Source of the DNA: Sphingobacterium thalpophilum
Lineage (GTDB): Bacteria; Bacteroidota; Bacteroidia; Sphingobacteriales; Sphingobacteriaceae
Assembly: GCF_038396785.1 (NCBI RefSeq)
Contig: NZ_CP151087.1
Span: 3,906,001 to 3,970,000, forward strand
Direction: 5' to 3'
Length of the DNA: 64,000 nucleotides
The notes below the pieces were generated by a model, which searched no databases, was not told the DNA's origin, and worked only from the letters and a program-made list of their open reading frames with translations. Made by a program: the position numbers and the translations under genes. Shown here one piece after another: positions 54,738-63,956 of the stretch (position 1 is its first letter; the number at the start of each line of letters is the position of its first letter).

Positions 54738-57700
54738 ATGCGAAAATTTGTACTATTTTCTGTTGCTCTTGGATTGAGTTTTCCTTCTGAATCCTATTCT
54801 TTTGCAAAAAAAGAAGGTGCTTTGAATCGCGACAATTTAACAAGCGCCTTTCTGAGTTCTTCTGCAAAAAATGCGTTTCAAAATACGGTGCAAGGTACTG
54901 TAAAGGATGGAAAAGGTCCAGTCTCTGGGGTAAGCGTGTCTGTGATTGGCGGTACTGCGTCAACTAAGACTGATGCTCAGGGGCATTTTAAAATTACAGC
55001 TGCCGTGGGGAGCAAGTTGCGTTTTTCGTCTGTAGGATACGTGACGAAGGAGGTTGCCATTACTTCAGCTACGCTTGATGTAACATTAGCGGACGATAAT
55101 CAAGCGTTGGACGAAGTGGTCGTTGTCGGTTACGGTACGCAGAAAAAAGGTAACCTTACTGGTGCGGTTTCATCGATCAATGTGAAGGAGAATCTACAGA
55201 GTCGTCCGATCGCCGATGTCGGCCGGGCAATTCAAGGAACGACACCAGGATTTAGTGTTACTGTACCGAGTGGTGAGGTTGGATCTGATCCTACCATGCG
55301 TATTCGTGGTGCAATATCTTCCATTCAAGGGAATAGTAGTCCATTGATCTTGGTGGATAATGTGGAAATCCCGAGTATCCAATATGTAAATCCGGATGAT
55401 GTTGAGTCGATCACCGTATTAAAAGATGCTGCCTCTTCGTCCATCTATGGTGCGAAAGCTGCTTTTGGTGTCGTATTGATTAAGACGAAAACAGGTGGAA
55501 GTGCGGAAAAGGTTACCGTAAATTATTCTAATAACTTCTCATTCCAAAATCCATATAAAAAGTTGGAAATGGGACGTGTTAATGCCTTGAAATATACCAT
55601 TGACGCATTAGAAAGAGTTGGCGGAACCGAAACTGGTGCTTTCTATAAAGTAAATAGAGAAAGTTATGAACGCGCAGTGGAGTGGGATAAAAAATATGGA
55701 TCTTCAATCGGGAAAGATGATCCAACGGTATATGGCAGAGACTGGTATGTAGATCCGGGGTCGCCGACGAAAAAGTACGGTGTTAGAACGTATGATCCAT
55801 ATGATTATATGGTGCGCGAGTGGGCTCCCACACAAACACATAACTTGTCTTTAAATGGTACCATTAAGAAGACACAATATACAGCTTCATTTGGTTCGTT
55901 GAACCAAAGCGGTATGTTAAAGGCCGGCGATTCGGATAAGTTTAAACGGTATAATGCTGCATTAAGACTAAATACCGAACTGAATAAATATGTGACTATT
56001 AGGGGTGGAGTGATGTTTGCACAACGGAACAAGATCTATCCTTATGCGACAAACTCAACAACGGCCGATCCATGGTTGTACATGTATCGCTGGAGTTCCC
56101 TTTATCCAATGGGCTATGACGAAAATAACAACCCAATAAGGAGTCCATGGAGTGAAAATGAGGCGGCAAACCAAGCTTCCATGCTTCGCAATTATGTTAA
56201 TTTAAGCGCTGGTGCTACAGTTAATATAATGAAGAATTGGAAAGTAGATGTAGACTATACATTTACCAATGAGGATTATAGCTGGCGTAAAAACGGGACG
56301 AGATATACAGCAGCCAATTCTTGGGTAGCAGCCAAACAACGGTTTGATGCACAAGGAAATCCAGTTTATGTCAATAAAGAAGGAGCTGTTGTCAATAAGG
56401 GAGATGCTGATGCAACTTTAGCTTATGATCTTTCCAATGATATGTATACAGCGAATGGTTCTGCGCAAGATCATATCTATATGCGTTCACAAAATGAACA
56501 TAAGCATACTGTCAATGCATTTACAACGTATGAGCTCGACTTGAATGATGATCATAACTTTAAATTTATCCTTGGTTTAAATAGAGTAACAAACGATGGT
56601 TCTTTCCATTGGACACAGCGTGCTGATTTATTGGATATCACAAATCCTCAGTTTGATTTGGCTGTGGGCCAAATTACGGGTAGCGGTGGTGAGTATTGGG
56701 AATCACAATTAGGGTATTTTGGCCGTGTGAACTATGCGTATAAGAATAAGTATCTATTTGAAGGTAATATCCGTTATGATGGTTCCTCCAAGTTTCCAAC
56801 AGATTTGAAATGGCGATGGTTTCCATCCTTTTCAGCAGGCTGGGTAGTTTCAGAAGAAAAATTCATGGACTGGTCAAGGGCTACATTAAATCAGTTGAAG
56901 TTTAGAGGTTCATGGGGTGTTATCGGAAATCAAACGGTACCTTCTGATCTTTATGTTTCAAACATGGATGCGGGTCAGATTAATTACATCGTCAATGGCG
57001 CATTGTTGAATTCTGTGGGCACGCCAAAACTGAATTGGCCAAACGTTACGTGGGAAGATCTGGAGACCCTGGATTTCGGTGCGGATGCCAGATTCTTCAA
57101 GAATAAATTAGGTTTGACGTTTGACTGGTATCAGAAGAAGACCAAAAATATGTTTGCTCCTTTGGAAGGAACAACACTGACCTTGGGTTCTGCGGCGCCT
57201 TGGGGTAACTTCGGTACCTTGACGACCAAAGGCTTTGAATTGGCCATCGATTTTAATCACCGATTTGAGAATGGATTGGGTATTAATTTTAGGGCTAATT
57301 TGGATGACTCTAAATCTGTTTTTAGTGGCTATACGTCATTACGCACTACCGGTGTGAATTATAATGGTCGGGTATATGGTGATATTTGGGGGTATGAGAC
57401 AGACCGTCTGTACCAATACAATGATTTTGTATTGGATGGAAATAACAATCCGCAGTTGGTAAAACCAAATGCAGATATGACCAAATACTATGGAAGTACA
57501 GATAATGTCTATCTCTTGAAAGAGGGGCCGAATGGTGAAAAGCCTGTCTATCAGCCACGATTCCAAAATTCAACTAATTTCTATTTTGGTCCTGGGGATG
57601 TTAAATTCAAAGATTTGAATGGTGACGGCGAGATCGATAACGGTGACGGTACGATCGATAATCCTGGCGATATGAAGATCATTGGTAATTCGACGCCTCG

Positions 57701-58229
57701 TTATCAGTATGGCTTTAGATTTGGTGCCGATTGGAAAGGCTTCGATGTTTCAGCATTTTTCCAAGGTGTGGGGCAACGTAAAGTTTGGGGAGCAGGATTC
57801 TTGGCGATTCCAGGATTTAACACTTCAGATGGAGCAATGCCTGCAAGCTTTGTAAACGATTACTGGACGAAAGATAATCAAGGAGCATTCTATCCGGCTG
57901 CATTCAACAACGGCGGTAGTGCGAATGTCAATAATATGCAAGTTCAGTCCCGCTATCTGTTGGATATGTCGTATTTGAGAATTAAGAACCTAACTGTGGG
58001 GTATACAATTCCTCAGCATATCGTGCAACGAGCTAAGATAAATAACTTACGTGTTTATGTTTCGTTGGAGAATTTCTTCACTTGGGATAAGCTTCGTGGC
58101 TTACCGATTGATCCGGAAGAGGTGGGAGGCTTCTCGATTTTTAATGAAACGAATTACAACGGTGGACGTACAGGTGTTGGAACACCAACATTTAAGAGTG
58201 CCTCATTTGGTGTTCAGTTAAACTTTTAA
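54738..58229 (+). CDS. SusC/RagA TonB-linked outer-membrane transporter
   Basis: An 1163-aa protein, the longest in the window. After the signal and a short extra N-terminal segment come a CarboxypepD_reg-like domain (TVQGTVKDGKGPVSGVSVSV), TonB-box-like LDEVVVVGYGTQK, plug (IRGAISSIQGNSSPLILVDN; NPDDVESITVLKDAASSSIY; GVVLIKTKTGG) and barrel ending FGVQLNF. SusD follows 13 bp downstream and NamZ precedes it by 51 bp, placing it in a MurNAc-linked operon. Confidence 0.95.
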   Translation: MRKFVLFSVALGLSFPSESYSFAKKEGALNRDNLTSAFLSSSAKNAFQNTVQGTVKDGKGPVSGVSVSVIGGTASTKTDAQGHFKITAAVGSKLRFSSVGYVTKEVAITSATLDVTLADDNQALDEVVVVGYGTQKKGNLTGAVSSINVKENLQSRPIADVGRAIQGTTPGFSVTVPSGEVGSDPTMRIRGAISSIQGNSSPLILVDNVEIPSIQYVNPDDVESITVLKDAASSSIYGAKAAFGVVLIKTKTGGSAEKVTVNYSNNFSFQNPYKKLEMGRVNALKYTIDALERVGGTETGAFYKVNRESYERAVEWDKKYGSSIGKDDPTVYGRDWYVDPGSPTKKYGVRTYDPYDYMVREWAPTQTHNLSLNGTIKKTQYTASFGSLNQSGMLKAGDSDKFKRYNAALRLNTELNKYVTIRGGVMFAQRNKIYPYATNSTTADPWLYMYRWSSLYPMGYDENNNPIRSPWSENEAANQASMLRNYVNLSAGATVNIMKNWKVDVDYTFTNEDYSWRKNGTRYTAANSWVAAKQRFDAQGNPVYVNKEGAVVNKGDADATLAYDLSNDMYTANGSAQDHIYMRSQNEHKHTVNAFTTYELDLNDDHNFKFILGLNRVTNDGSFHWTQRADLLDITNPQFDLAVGQITGSGGEYWESQLGYFGRVNYAYKNKYLFEGNIRYDGSSKFPTDLKWRWFPSFSAGWVVSEEKFMDWSRATLNQLKFRGSWGVIGNQTVPSDLYVSNMDAGQINYIVNGALLNSVGTPKLNWPNVTWEDLETLDFGADARFFKNKLGLTFDWYQKKTKNMFAPLEGTTLTLGSAAPWGNFGTLTTKGFELAIDFNHRFENGLGINFRANLDDSKSVFSGYTSLRTTGVNYNGRVYGDIWGYETDRLYQYNDFVLDGNNNPQLVKPNADMTKYYGSTDNVYLLKEGPNGEKPVYQPRFQNSTNFYFGPGDVKFKDLNGDGEIDNGDGTIDNPGDMKIIGNSTPRYQYGFRFGADWKGFDVSAFFQGVGQRKVWGAGFLAIPGFNTSDGAMPASFVNDYWTKDNQGAFYPAAFNNGGSANVNNMQVQSRYLLDMSYLRIKNLTVGYTIPQHIVQRAKINNLRVYVSLENFFTWDKLRGLPIDPEEVGGFSIFNETNYNGGRTGVGTPTFKSASFGVQLNF

Positions 58230-58242
58230 ACGAATTTGACAG

Positions 58243-60084
58243 ATGAAATTAAATAGAATAAAAATTGGATCTATCATGCTTTCCGCCATGTTATTGGGGG
58301 TAGGCTGTAGTAAGGATGTGCTGGATAGGCCTGATCAAACTAAAGTAATCGATGAAAACTTTTGGAGAAATGAAGCTGATGTTCGTTTGTATGCAAATGA
58401 TTTTTATTTAAATTATTTTGTTGGCTATAATACTTTTTATGGTACGGCCTATGCTCCCTTAGTGGGATATAACTATGCAGATGACTTTACGTCTGAAGGA
58501 ACGCAAGGTGGCTTTGAGTCAGTTGTTCCGACGAGTAGAGGTGCGAGTACGGTGACACCTGATATGTTGACGACCTACTCAGGGCCGACCTGGAATTTTT
58601 ACTGGGTTAGAAAGGCTAATGTGATGTTGACCAGGATTGAAACAAAGGCCAAGTCAAAATTGTCAGAGGCTGAGTATAAGCACTGGACTGCAGTAGCTCG
58701 TTTTTTTAGAGGCTACGAATATAGTAGGTTAGTTTCTGTGTTTGGTGATGTGCCTTATTTTGATGTTGAAGTTGATCCGATGGATCAGGCTACAATGTAT
58801 AAGGAACGTACCAAGCGCGGGGAGGTTATGGATAAAGTCTATACAGATTTTGAGTATGTGCTTGATAATATGCGTGCTGATGACGGAAAAGGTTATGTAA
58901 ATAAATATGCAGCAGCGGCACTTATTTCTAACCTCATGTTGTTTGAAGGTTCCTGGGAAAAATACCATGGCTTAGATCAAGATCGTGCGAAAAAGTATCT
59001 TGCGCTTGCGGTTAAAGCATCTGAAGTGGTCATGAACAGTGGTAAGTGGTCTTTTGGAAGTGATTTTAAGAGCCTGTTCGCATCTGAAGATCTTTCAAGC
59101 AATCCAGAGGTAATTTTCTTCAGAACTTATAATGATGCCTTGAAAGTAACGCACGCCGTAGGTTCTTACAGTAATGGTACTGAAGGGCAGAAGGGCGTTA
59201 ACTTGGATTTGTTGAAATCTTTTATCTGTAACGATGGAAAGGTTTGGCAAAACTCAGCGCTCACAAATGCTTCGGACTTTTCGATGAAATCTTTGGCGAG
59301 AACGAGAGACCCACGGTTTGAAGCTTCGTTGATGGATACCGTTAATACAGCTTCATCAACATTTGCTTACGGTCATAAATTTGCTGCTAGAGAAGCCTTG
59401 ACGTATATTGGAAAAACTTATCCAGCAAAATGGAGTAGTAATACAAATACAAATGATGCTCCGATTGTGCGTCTTGGTGAGGTTGTGTTGAATTGGATTG
59501 AGGCAAGGCAGATTCTTGCGGAGTTTTTTGGTGGAGCAGCTGTTACCCAAGGTGATTTGGATAAATCGATCAATGCAGTACGGAATAGACCGCTAGACGC
59601 AGATGCCATAGCTAAAGGGGTAAAGAAAACAGCACCTTTGACATTAAATTCTCTGCCGAATGATCCAAGCCGCGATGCGGATATATCGCCGTTGATGTGG
59701 GAAATCAGACGCGAACGAAGAATGGAATTTGTATATGAGTATGCGCGATTGAATGATATCCGTCGCTGGAAAAAATTGGATTATATGAACTTTTCGCGCA
59801 ATGTCGATTATTCACTAGGTCCCTGGGTAAATATCAAAAAGGATCTTCCAAATCGTTTGACAAAAGCTTACGAAGGTGTTTTGAAAGTCCGTGACGCAGC
59901 AGGAAATACAATCACGTACAATGGTAAAAACGCCGATGCTATGGTGGGATATTACGTTGTTCCGAAATTTGCGAACAGGGTAAGTTTTACCGATCGGTCG
60001 TACTTGGCTCCTGTTGGACTGAATCAGATTCAACAATATGCAAATTTGGGCTATATCTTAACACAGACGCCAGGCTGGCAATAG
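58243..60084 (+). CDS. SusD/RagB nutrient-binding lipoprotein (SusD family)
   Basis: A 613-aa lipoprotein with lipobox LLGVGCSKD (Cys at about 22). It is of the classical SusD type: ENFWRNEADVRLYAND, a WTAVARFFRGYEYSRLVSVF segment, and the C-terminal IRRERRMEFVYEYARLNDIR followed by RWKK. It partners the SusC gene 13 bp upstream. A terminator follows its stop. Confidence 0.93.
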   Translation: MKLNRIKIGSIMLSAMLLGVGCSKDVLDRPDQTKVIDENFWRNEADVRLYANDFYLNYFVGYNTFYGTAYAPLVGYNYADDFTSEGTQGGFESVVPTSRGASTVTPDMLTTYSGPTWNFYWVRKANVMLTRIETKAKSKLSEAEYKHWTAVARFFRGYEYSRLVSVFGDVPYFDVEVDPMDQATMYKERTKRGEVMDKVYTDFEYVLDNMRADDGKGYVNKYAAAALISNLMLFEGSWEKYHGLDQDRAKKYLALAVKASEVVMNSGKWSFGSDFKSLFASEDLSSNPEVIFFRTYNDALKVTHAVGSYSNGTEGQKGVNLDLLKSFICNDGKVWQNSALTNASDFSMKSLARTRDPRFEASLMDTVNTASSTFAYGHKFAAREALTYIGKTYPAKWSSNTNTNDAPIVRLGEVVLNWIEARQILAEFFGGAAVTQGDLDKSINAVRNRPLDADAIAKGVKKTAPLTLNSLPNDPSRDADISPLMWEIRRERRMEFVYEYARLNDIRRWKKLDYMNFSRNVDYSLGPWVNIKKDLPNRLTKAYEGVLKVRDAAGNTITYNGKNADAMVGYYVVPKFANRVSFTDRSYLAPVGLNQIQQYANLGYILTQTPGWQ

Positions 60085-60094
60085 ATAGCATTGT

Positions 60095-60133
60095 ATTAAA
60101 AGGCCTTTCTGAATTTCAGAAAGGCTTTTTAAT
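60095..60133 (+). terminator. Terminator after SusD
   Basis: ATTAAAAGGCCTTTCTG pairs with CAGAAAGGCTTTTTAAT (one G-T or mismatch) around a 5-nt loop. The T-rich 3' side fits rho-independent termination. Confidence 0.8.
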
Positions 60134-60162
60134 ACATAATGAATTTTGATTTACATGAAGAT

Positions 60163-60177
60163 GCATAAAAATGCAAT
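60163..60177 (+). promoter_or_regulatory. Shared 15-bp motif, copy 3 (upstream of the phosphoesterase)
   Basis: TGCATAAAAATGCAA fits TGCATAA-N3-TGCAA. A perfect palindrome TTTTATGCATAAAA lies 11 bp further on at 60189-60202, sharing the ATGCATAA core. Both lie between the terminator and the chosen start at 60228. Confidence 0.5.
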
Positions 60178-60227
60178 ATCATTTCTGTTTTATGCATAAA
60201 AACGCTATTTTTAAGAAAACATTACGC

Positions 60228-62087
60228 ATGAGGTTTCCAATTATCACCTTTTTTATTGCATTATCCTGCGTTTTTAACGTTGCGATAGCACAGCAGTCCT
60301 TCAAATTTGCCCACGTAACAGACACGCATGTCGGTGGTGCAACAGGTGAGGAGGATTTGCGACGTACTGTAAAGGACCTGAATACATTGAAAGATATTGA
60401 TTTCGTTATACTTTCTGGAGATATCACCGAGTTTGGTGCTGATCATGAGTTAAAGCTTGCGAAGCGAATCTTAGATAGTTTGCAGCTGCCTTGGTATGTG
60501 ATTCCGGGAAATCACGATGGCAATTGGTCAGAAAATGGAGCCAATACGTTTCGAACCGTTTTTGGTGGGGAAACCTTTTTCTTTAAGCATAAAGGCTACG
60601 CATTCATTGGAACCAATTCGGGGCCAAATATGCGTATGAGCCCTGGTCAGATTCCTCGTGAAAACCTGGTTTGGATGGATTCCATTTTTGCAGCGAATCC
60701 GGATAAACAGCTTCCATTGATCTATATTAATCATTATCCACAGGATTCATCGTTAAATAACTGGTTTGACGCACTGAAAAGAGTTAAAACGCGGAATGTC
60801 CAGTTGGCGCTTTGTGGGCATGGTCATGCCAATAAATTATACGATTGGGAAGGAATTCCGGGGGTAATGGGACGGTCTAATCTGCGTGCGAATAAAGCGG
60901 TTGGAGGGTATAATATTGTGACCATCGCTGATGGCAAAGCGAGTTATCAGGAGCGTAATCCCGGTGTCGGAATGCAGGAGAAACCTTGGGTTGTTGTCCC
61001 TCTATTTAATCATCACTATGAAAATGAAACAGTAAGCTACCCGAGACCCAGTTATGCTGTGAATGCAAAATATGCAAATCAGGTTAAAGTCAATTGGACG
61101 TTTGAAGATGCCAGCGATATCGGGGCTGGACTAGCTGTTTACAAAAATAGCGTGATTACATCAAATACCGCGGGCGATATCTTTGCGCTTGATTTAAAAA
61201 CTGGCAAAAAGCTATGGGCATTTCGTACAGGTGGTAAAGTTTATTCTACTCCGGCAGTGTGGAAAGGAATTGTCGTGGCGGGATCATCGGATCATGCAAT
61301 TTATGCGGTAGATGCCCGTAATGGCAAGTTGTTGTGGAAGGTACAGACTGAAAAGGCGGTTTTGGGTTCACCCTTGCTACATGATGGCGTGGCTTTTATC
61401 GGTGGCTCGGATGGTAAGTTTAGAGCGCTGGACATCAAGACGGGAGCTGTAAAGTGGAGTTTTGACCAGGTCAAAGGATTTGTATCGACGCTGCCAACGT
61501 ATTATTTGGGGAATGTAATTTTTGGTTCCTGGAGCAATGGATTCTATGCTTTGGATGCCAAAACGGGTAAGCTTTCGTGGGAGTGGAATAATGGACAGGC
61601 CAATCGGATGTTTTCTGCTGCGGCATGCAATCCGGTGGGGGTAAACAATCGTGTTTTTGTAGTTGCACCGGATCGTTTTATGACAGCACTGGATGCGAAG
61701 AACGGTGCGGTCATCTGGCGGGAAAAGAAAGATACCATTCGGGTGCGCGAGTCTATGGGACTGGCTGCAGACCATAAACTGGTTTATGTGAAGACGATGG
61801 ATGGGGAGCTTTTAGGTATTTCGGTTGCTGGTGATCGTATGGATGTTGCCTGGAAGTCCAAACTTAAATTGCCCTACGAATTGACACCTTCTGCAATTAC
61901 ATCCAATGGCAAGTTGGTCTTTGTGCCGAGTCATTCGGGTTTGCTATCTGGGGTTGACGCAAAAACAGGCGCGGTGGCATGGCAATATAAAATATCCAAT
62001 GGAATGGTTAATCCTGTTGCGCTAAATGGTCGAAACACGGTGATAGCGAGTACGATGGATGGCAAAATAGTTTCATTACAGTTTTAA
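60228..62087 (+). CDS. Metallophosphoesterase fused to a PQQ-like beta-propeller, periplasmic
   Basis: A 619-aa protein from ATG 60228 (MRFPIITFFIALSCVFNVAI signal); the frame upstream to 60171 runs over the operator-like motifs and is not used. The calcineurin-like phosphoesterase has AHVTDTHVGG, LSGDITEFG, PGNHDGN, INHYPQ and CGHGHANK in order up to about residue 230. A PQQ-type beta-propeller with repeated DLKTGKKLWAF, DARNGKLLWKV, DAKTGKLSWEW units fills the rest. The substrate is unknown. The fusion resembles extracellular phosphatases. GH9 follows 42 bp downstream. Confidence 0.88.
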   Translation: MRFPIITFFIALSCVFNVAIAQQSFKFAHVTDTHVGGATGEEDLRRTVKDLNTLKDIDFVILSGDITEFGADHELKLAKRILDSLQLPWYVIPGNHDGNWSENGANTFRTVFGGETFFFKHKGYAFIGTNSGPNMRMSPGQIPRENLVWMDSIFAANPDKQLPLIYINHYPQDSSLNNWFDALKRVKTRNVQLALCGHGHANKLYDWEGIPGVMGRSNLRANKAVGGYNIVTIADGKASYQERNPGVGMQEKPWVVVPLFNHHYENETVSYPRPSYAVNAKYANQVKVNWTFEDASDIGAGLAVYKNSVITSNTAGDIFALDLKTGKKLWAFRTGGKVYSTPAVWKGIVVAGSSDHAIYAVDARNGKLLWKVQTEKAVLGSPLLHDGVAFIGGSDGKFRALDIKTGAVKWSFDQVKGFVSTLPTYYLGNVIFGSWSNGFYALDAKTGKLSWEWNNGQANRMFSAAACNPVGVNNRVFVVAPDRFMTALDAKNGAVIWREKKDTIRVRESMGLAADHKLVYVKTMDGELLGISVAGDRMDVAWKSKLKLPYELTPSAITSNGKLVFVPSHSGLLSGVDAKTGAVAWQYKISNGMVNPVALNGRNTVIASTMDGKIVSLQF

Positions 62088-62129
62088 GCAATCGATTGAA
62101 TTGATCTTTTTGAAAATAAATGCCTTGAT

Positions 62130-63956
62130 ATGATAAAAAAATGTCTAAACTTCTTAAATTTACGTCAAGCTTTTTTGCTTGTTTTTGCATGTTTTGTTTG
62201 TAACTTTGCGAAAGCACAGCAAAATGCTTGGATTAGAATAAACCAATTGGGCTATACACCGGCGGGCAAGAAGGTCGCGGTATGGGGTGGGAAATCAATC
62301 AGGCAGCTTCGTTCTTTTGAAATTAAAAACGCGCAAACGGGTAAAACAGTCTATGTGCATCCTGTCGGAAAAGATTATGGGGCTTATGGTCCTTTTGTTC
62401 AAAGCTTTCGTTTTGATTTCTCTTCTATGCAGGATACGGGACGTTTTTTTGTTCAGGCCGGAGATGTGAAGTCTCCAACATTCCGAATCGCTCGGGACGT
62501 TTATAAAGGAGCGGCAGATTTTGCACTGCGTTATATGCGGCAACAACGGACATTGTTCAACCCTTTTCTGAACGATAGCTGCCATACACACGATGGCTTT
62601 GCGCTGTATGCAGGAAAGGTTGGCATTCCCGATAGCTCCCGTATCGATGCGGGTGGCGGTTGGCATGATGCTTCTGATTATTTGCAATATGCGACAACGT
62701 CAGCAAATGCAACATTTCATCTGTTAGCGGCTTACCGCGATTTTCCAAAGGTGTTTGGTGATCTAAAGCAAGCAAATGGTCTTGATGGAAAAAATGGCCG
62801 GGCCGATGTGCTCGATGAGGCAAAATGGGGCTTGGATTGGCTGTTGAAAATGCATCCCAAGGCCAACCAAATGTACAATCAGATTGGTGATGACCGGGAT
62901 CATGCCAGCATGCGGATGCCAAAGGAAGATCCTTACTATGGTCGTGGATTTGAGAGACCGGTGTATTTTATCGATGGCGAGCCACAGCAGCGTGGCAAGT
63001 TTATGAACAATACAACCGGGACAAGCTCTACTGCTGGTAAATTTAGTAGTGCTTTTCGACTGGGGGCGATGTTGTTTGACAAAGAGGATCGGAAATATGC
63101 AACGCTGCTTTCGAAGAAATCGGAAACAGCCTATGCTTATGCCAATATAAAACCAGGCGTGACACAGACAGTTTCTGTGAAATCGCCCTATATTTATGCC
63201 GAAGATAATTGGGTAGACGATATGCAGTTGGCCGCTGCAATGGGTTTTTCGATGACAAAAAAAGAAAAGTTTGCACGAGAAGCCTTACGCTTCGCCCGGC
63301 AAGAAAAGATTACACCTTGGATGGTTAGCGATACTGCTGCACATTATCAGTGGTATCCTTTTATCAATCTTGGGCATTATGAGTTGGCAAAAGGATTAAA
63401 AGGACAAGATCGCGAGGAGATTGTTTCCTATTATAAACAGGGGATTGAGCAAGTCAATCGGAGAGCTGAGAAAAACGCTTTTTTTCGGGGAGTTCCCTTT
63501 ATTTGGTGTAGCAACAACTTAACGGTATCCTTTGCGATCCAATGTCTCTGGTATAAAGAATTGACGGGAGATGCACATTTTGATGAGCTAGCCCAAGCTA
63601 ATTTTGACTGGTTATTCGGGGCGAACCCTTGGGGCACGAGTATGGTATATGGTCTTCCGGCTGGAGGCGATACACCTGTCGATCCGCATTCGGCATTTAC
63701 CTTTCTTGGAAAGCATCCGATCGACGGCGGATTGGTTGATGGGCCCATTATGGCATCCACGTACCGCAATCTGATTGGTATCAAGTTGAATAATCCGGAT
63801 AGCTATGCGGAGTTTCAAAGTGATCTGGCGGTCTATCATGACGACTACGGAGATTATAGTACGAATGAGCCGACAATGGATGGTACCGCTTCGTTGATTT
63901 ATCTGTTGGCTTCAAAGGAGGGTAAGGCCATGGAGGAGCCTACCGGAAAAAAGTAA
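62130..63956 (+). CDS. Glycoside hydrolase family 9 enzyme, secreted
   Basis: A 608-aa protein with signal (AFLLVFACFVCNFAKAQ) and an Ig-like CelD_N domain (WIRINQLGYTPAGKKVAVWG) before the GH9 (alpha/alpha)6 barrel. Catalytic landmarks are the Asp pair in GGGWHDASDYLQY near residue 175 and the proton-donor Glu in YGDYSTNEPTMDGTASLIY near residue 585. GH9 holds cellulases and exo-glucosaminidases; the substrate here cannot be read from sequence. It is cotranscribed with the phosphoesterase. Confidence 0.9.
   Translation: MIKKCLNFLNLRQAFLLVFACFVCNFAKAQQNAWIRINQLGYTPAGKKVAVWGGKSIRQLRSFEIKNAQTGKTVYVHPVGKDYGAYGPFVQSFRFDFSSMQDTGRFFVQAGDVKSPTFRIARDVYKGAADFALRYMRQQRTLFNPFLNDSCHTHDGFALYAGKVGIPDSSRIDAGGGWHDASDYLQYATTSANATFHLLAAYRDFPKVFGDLKQANGLDGKNGRADVLDEAKWGLDWLLKMHPKANQMYNQIGDDRDHASMRMPKEDPYYGRGFERPVYFIDGEPQQRGKFMNNTTGTSSTAGKFSSAFRLGAMLFDKEDRKYATLLSKKSETAYAYANIKPGVTQTVSVKSPYIYAEDNWVDDMQLAAAMGFSMTKKEKFAREALRFARQEKITPWMVSDTAAHYQWYPFINLGHYELAKGLKGQDREEIVSYYKQGIEQVNRRAEKNAFFRGVPFIWCSNNLTVSFAIQCLWYKELTGDAHFDELAQANFDWLFGANPWGTSMVYGLPAGGDTPVDPHSAFTFLGKHPIDGGLVDGPIMASTYRNLIGIKLNNPDSYAEFQSDLAVYHDDYGDYSTNEPTMDGTASLIYLLASKEGKAMEEPTGKK

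Noticed and set aside
60171..60227. Upstream 19-residue extension of the phosphoesterase
   Set aside because: It runs through the palindromic motifs and would place a basic stretch before a complete signal peptide that starts at 60228.
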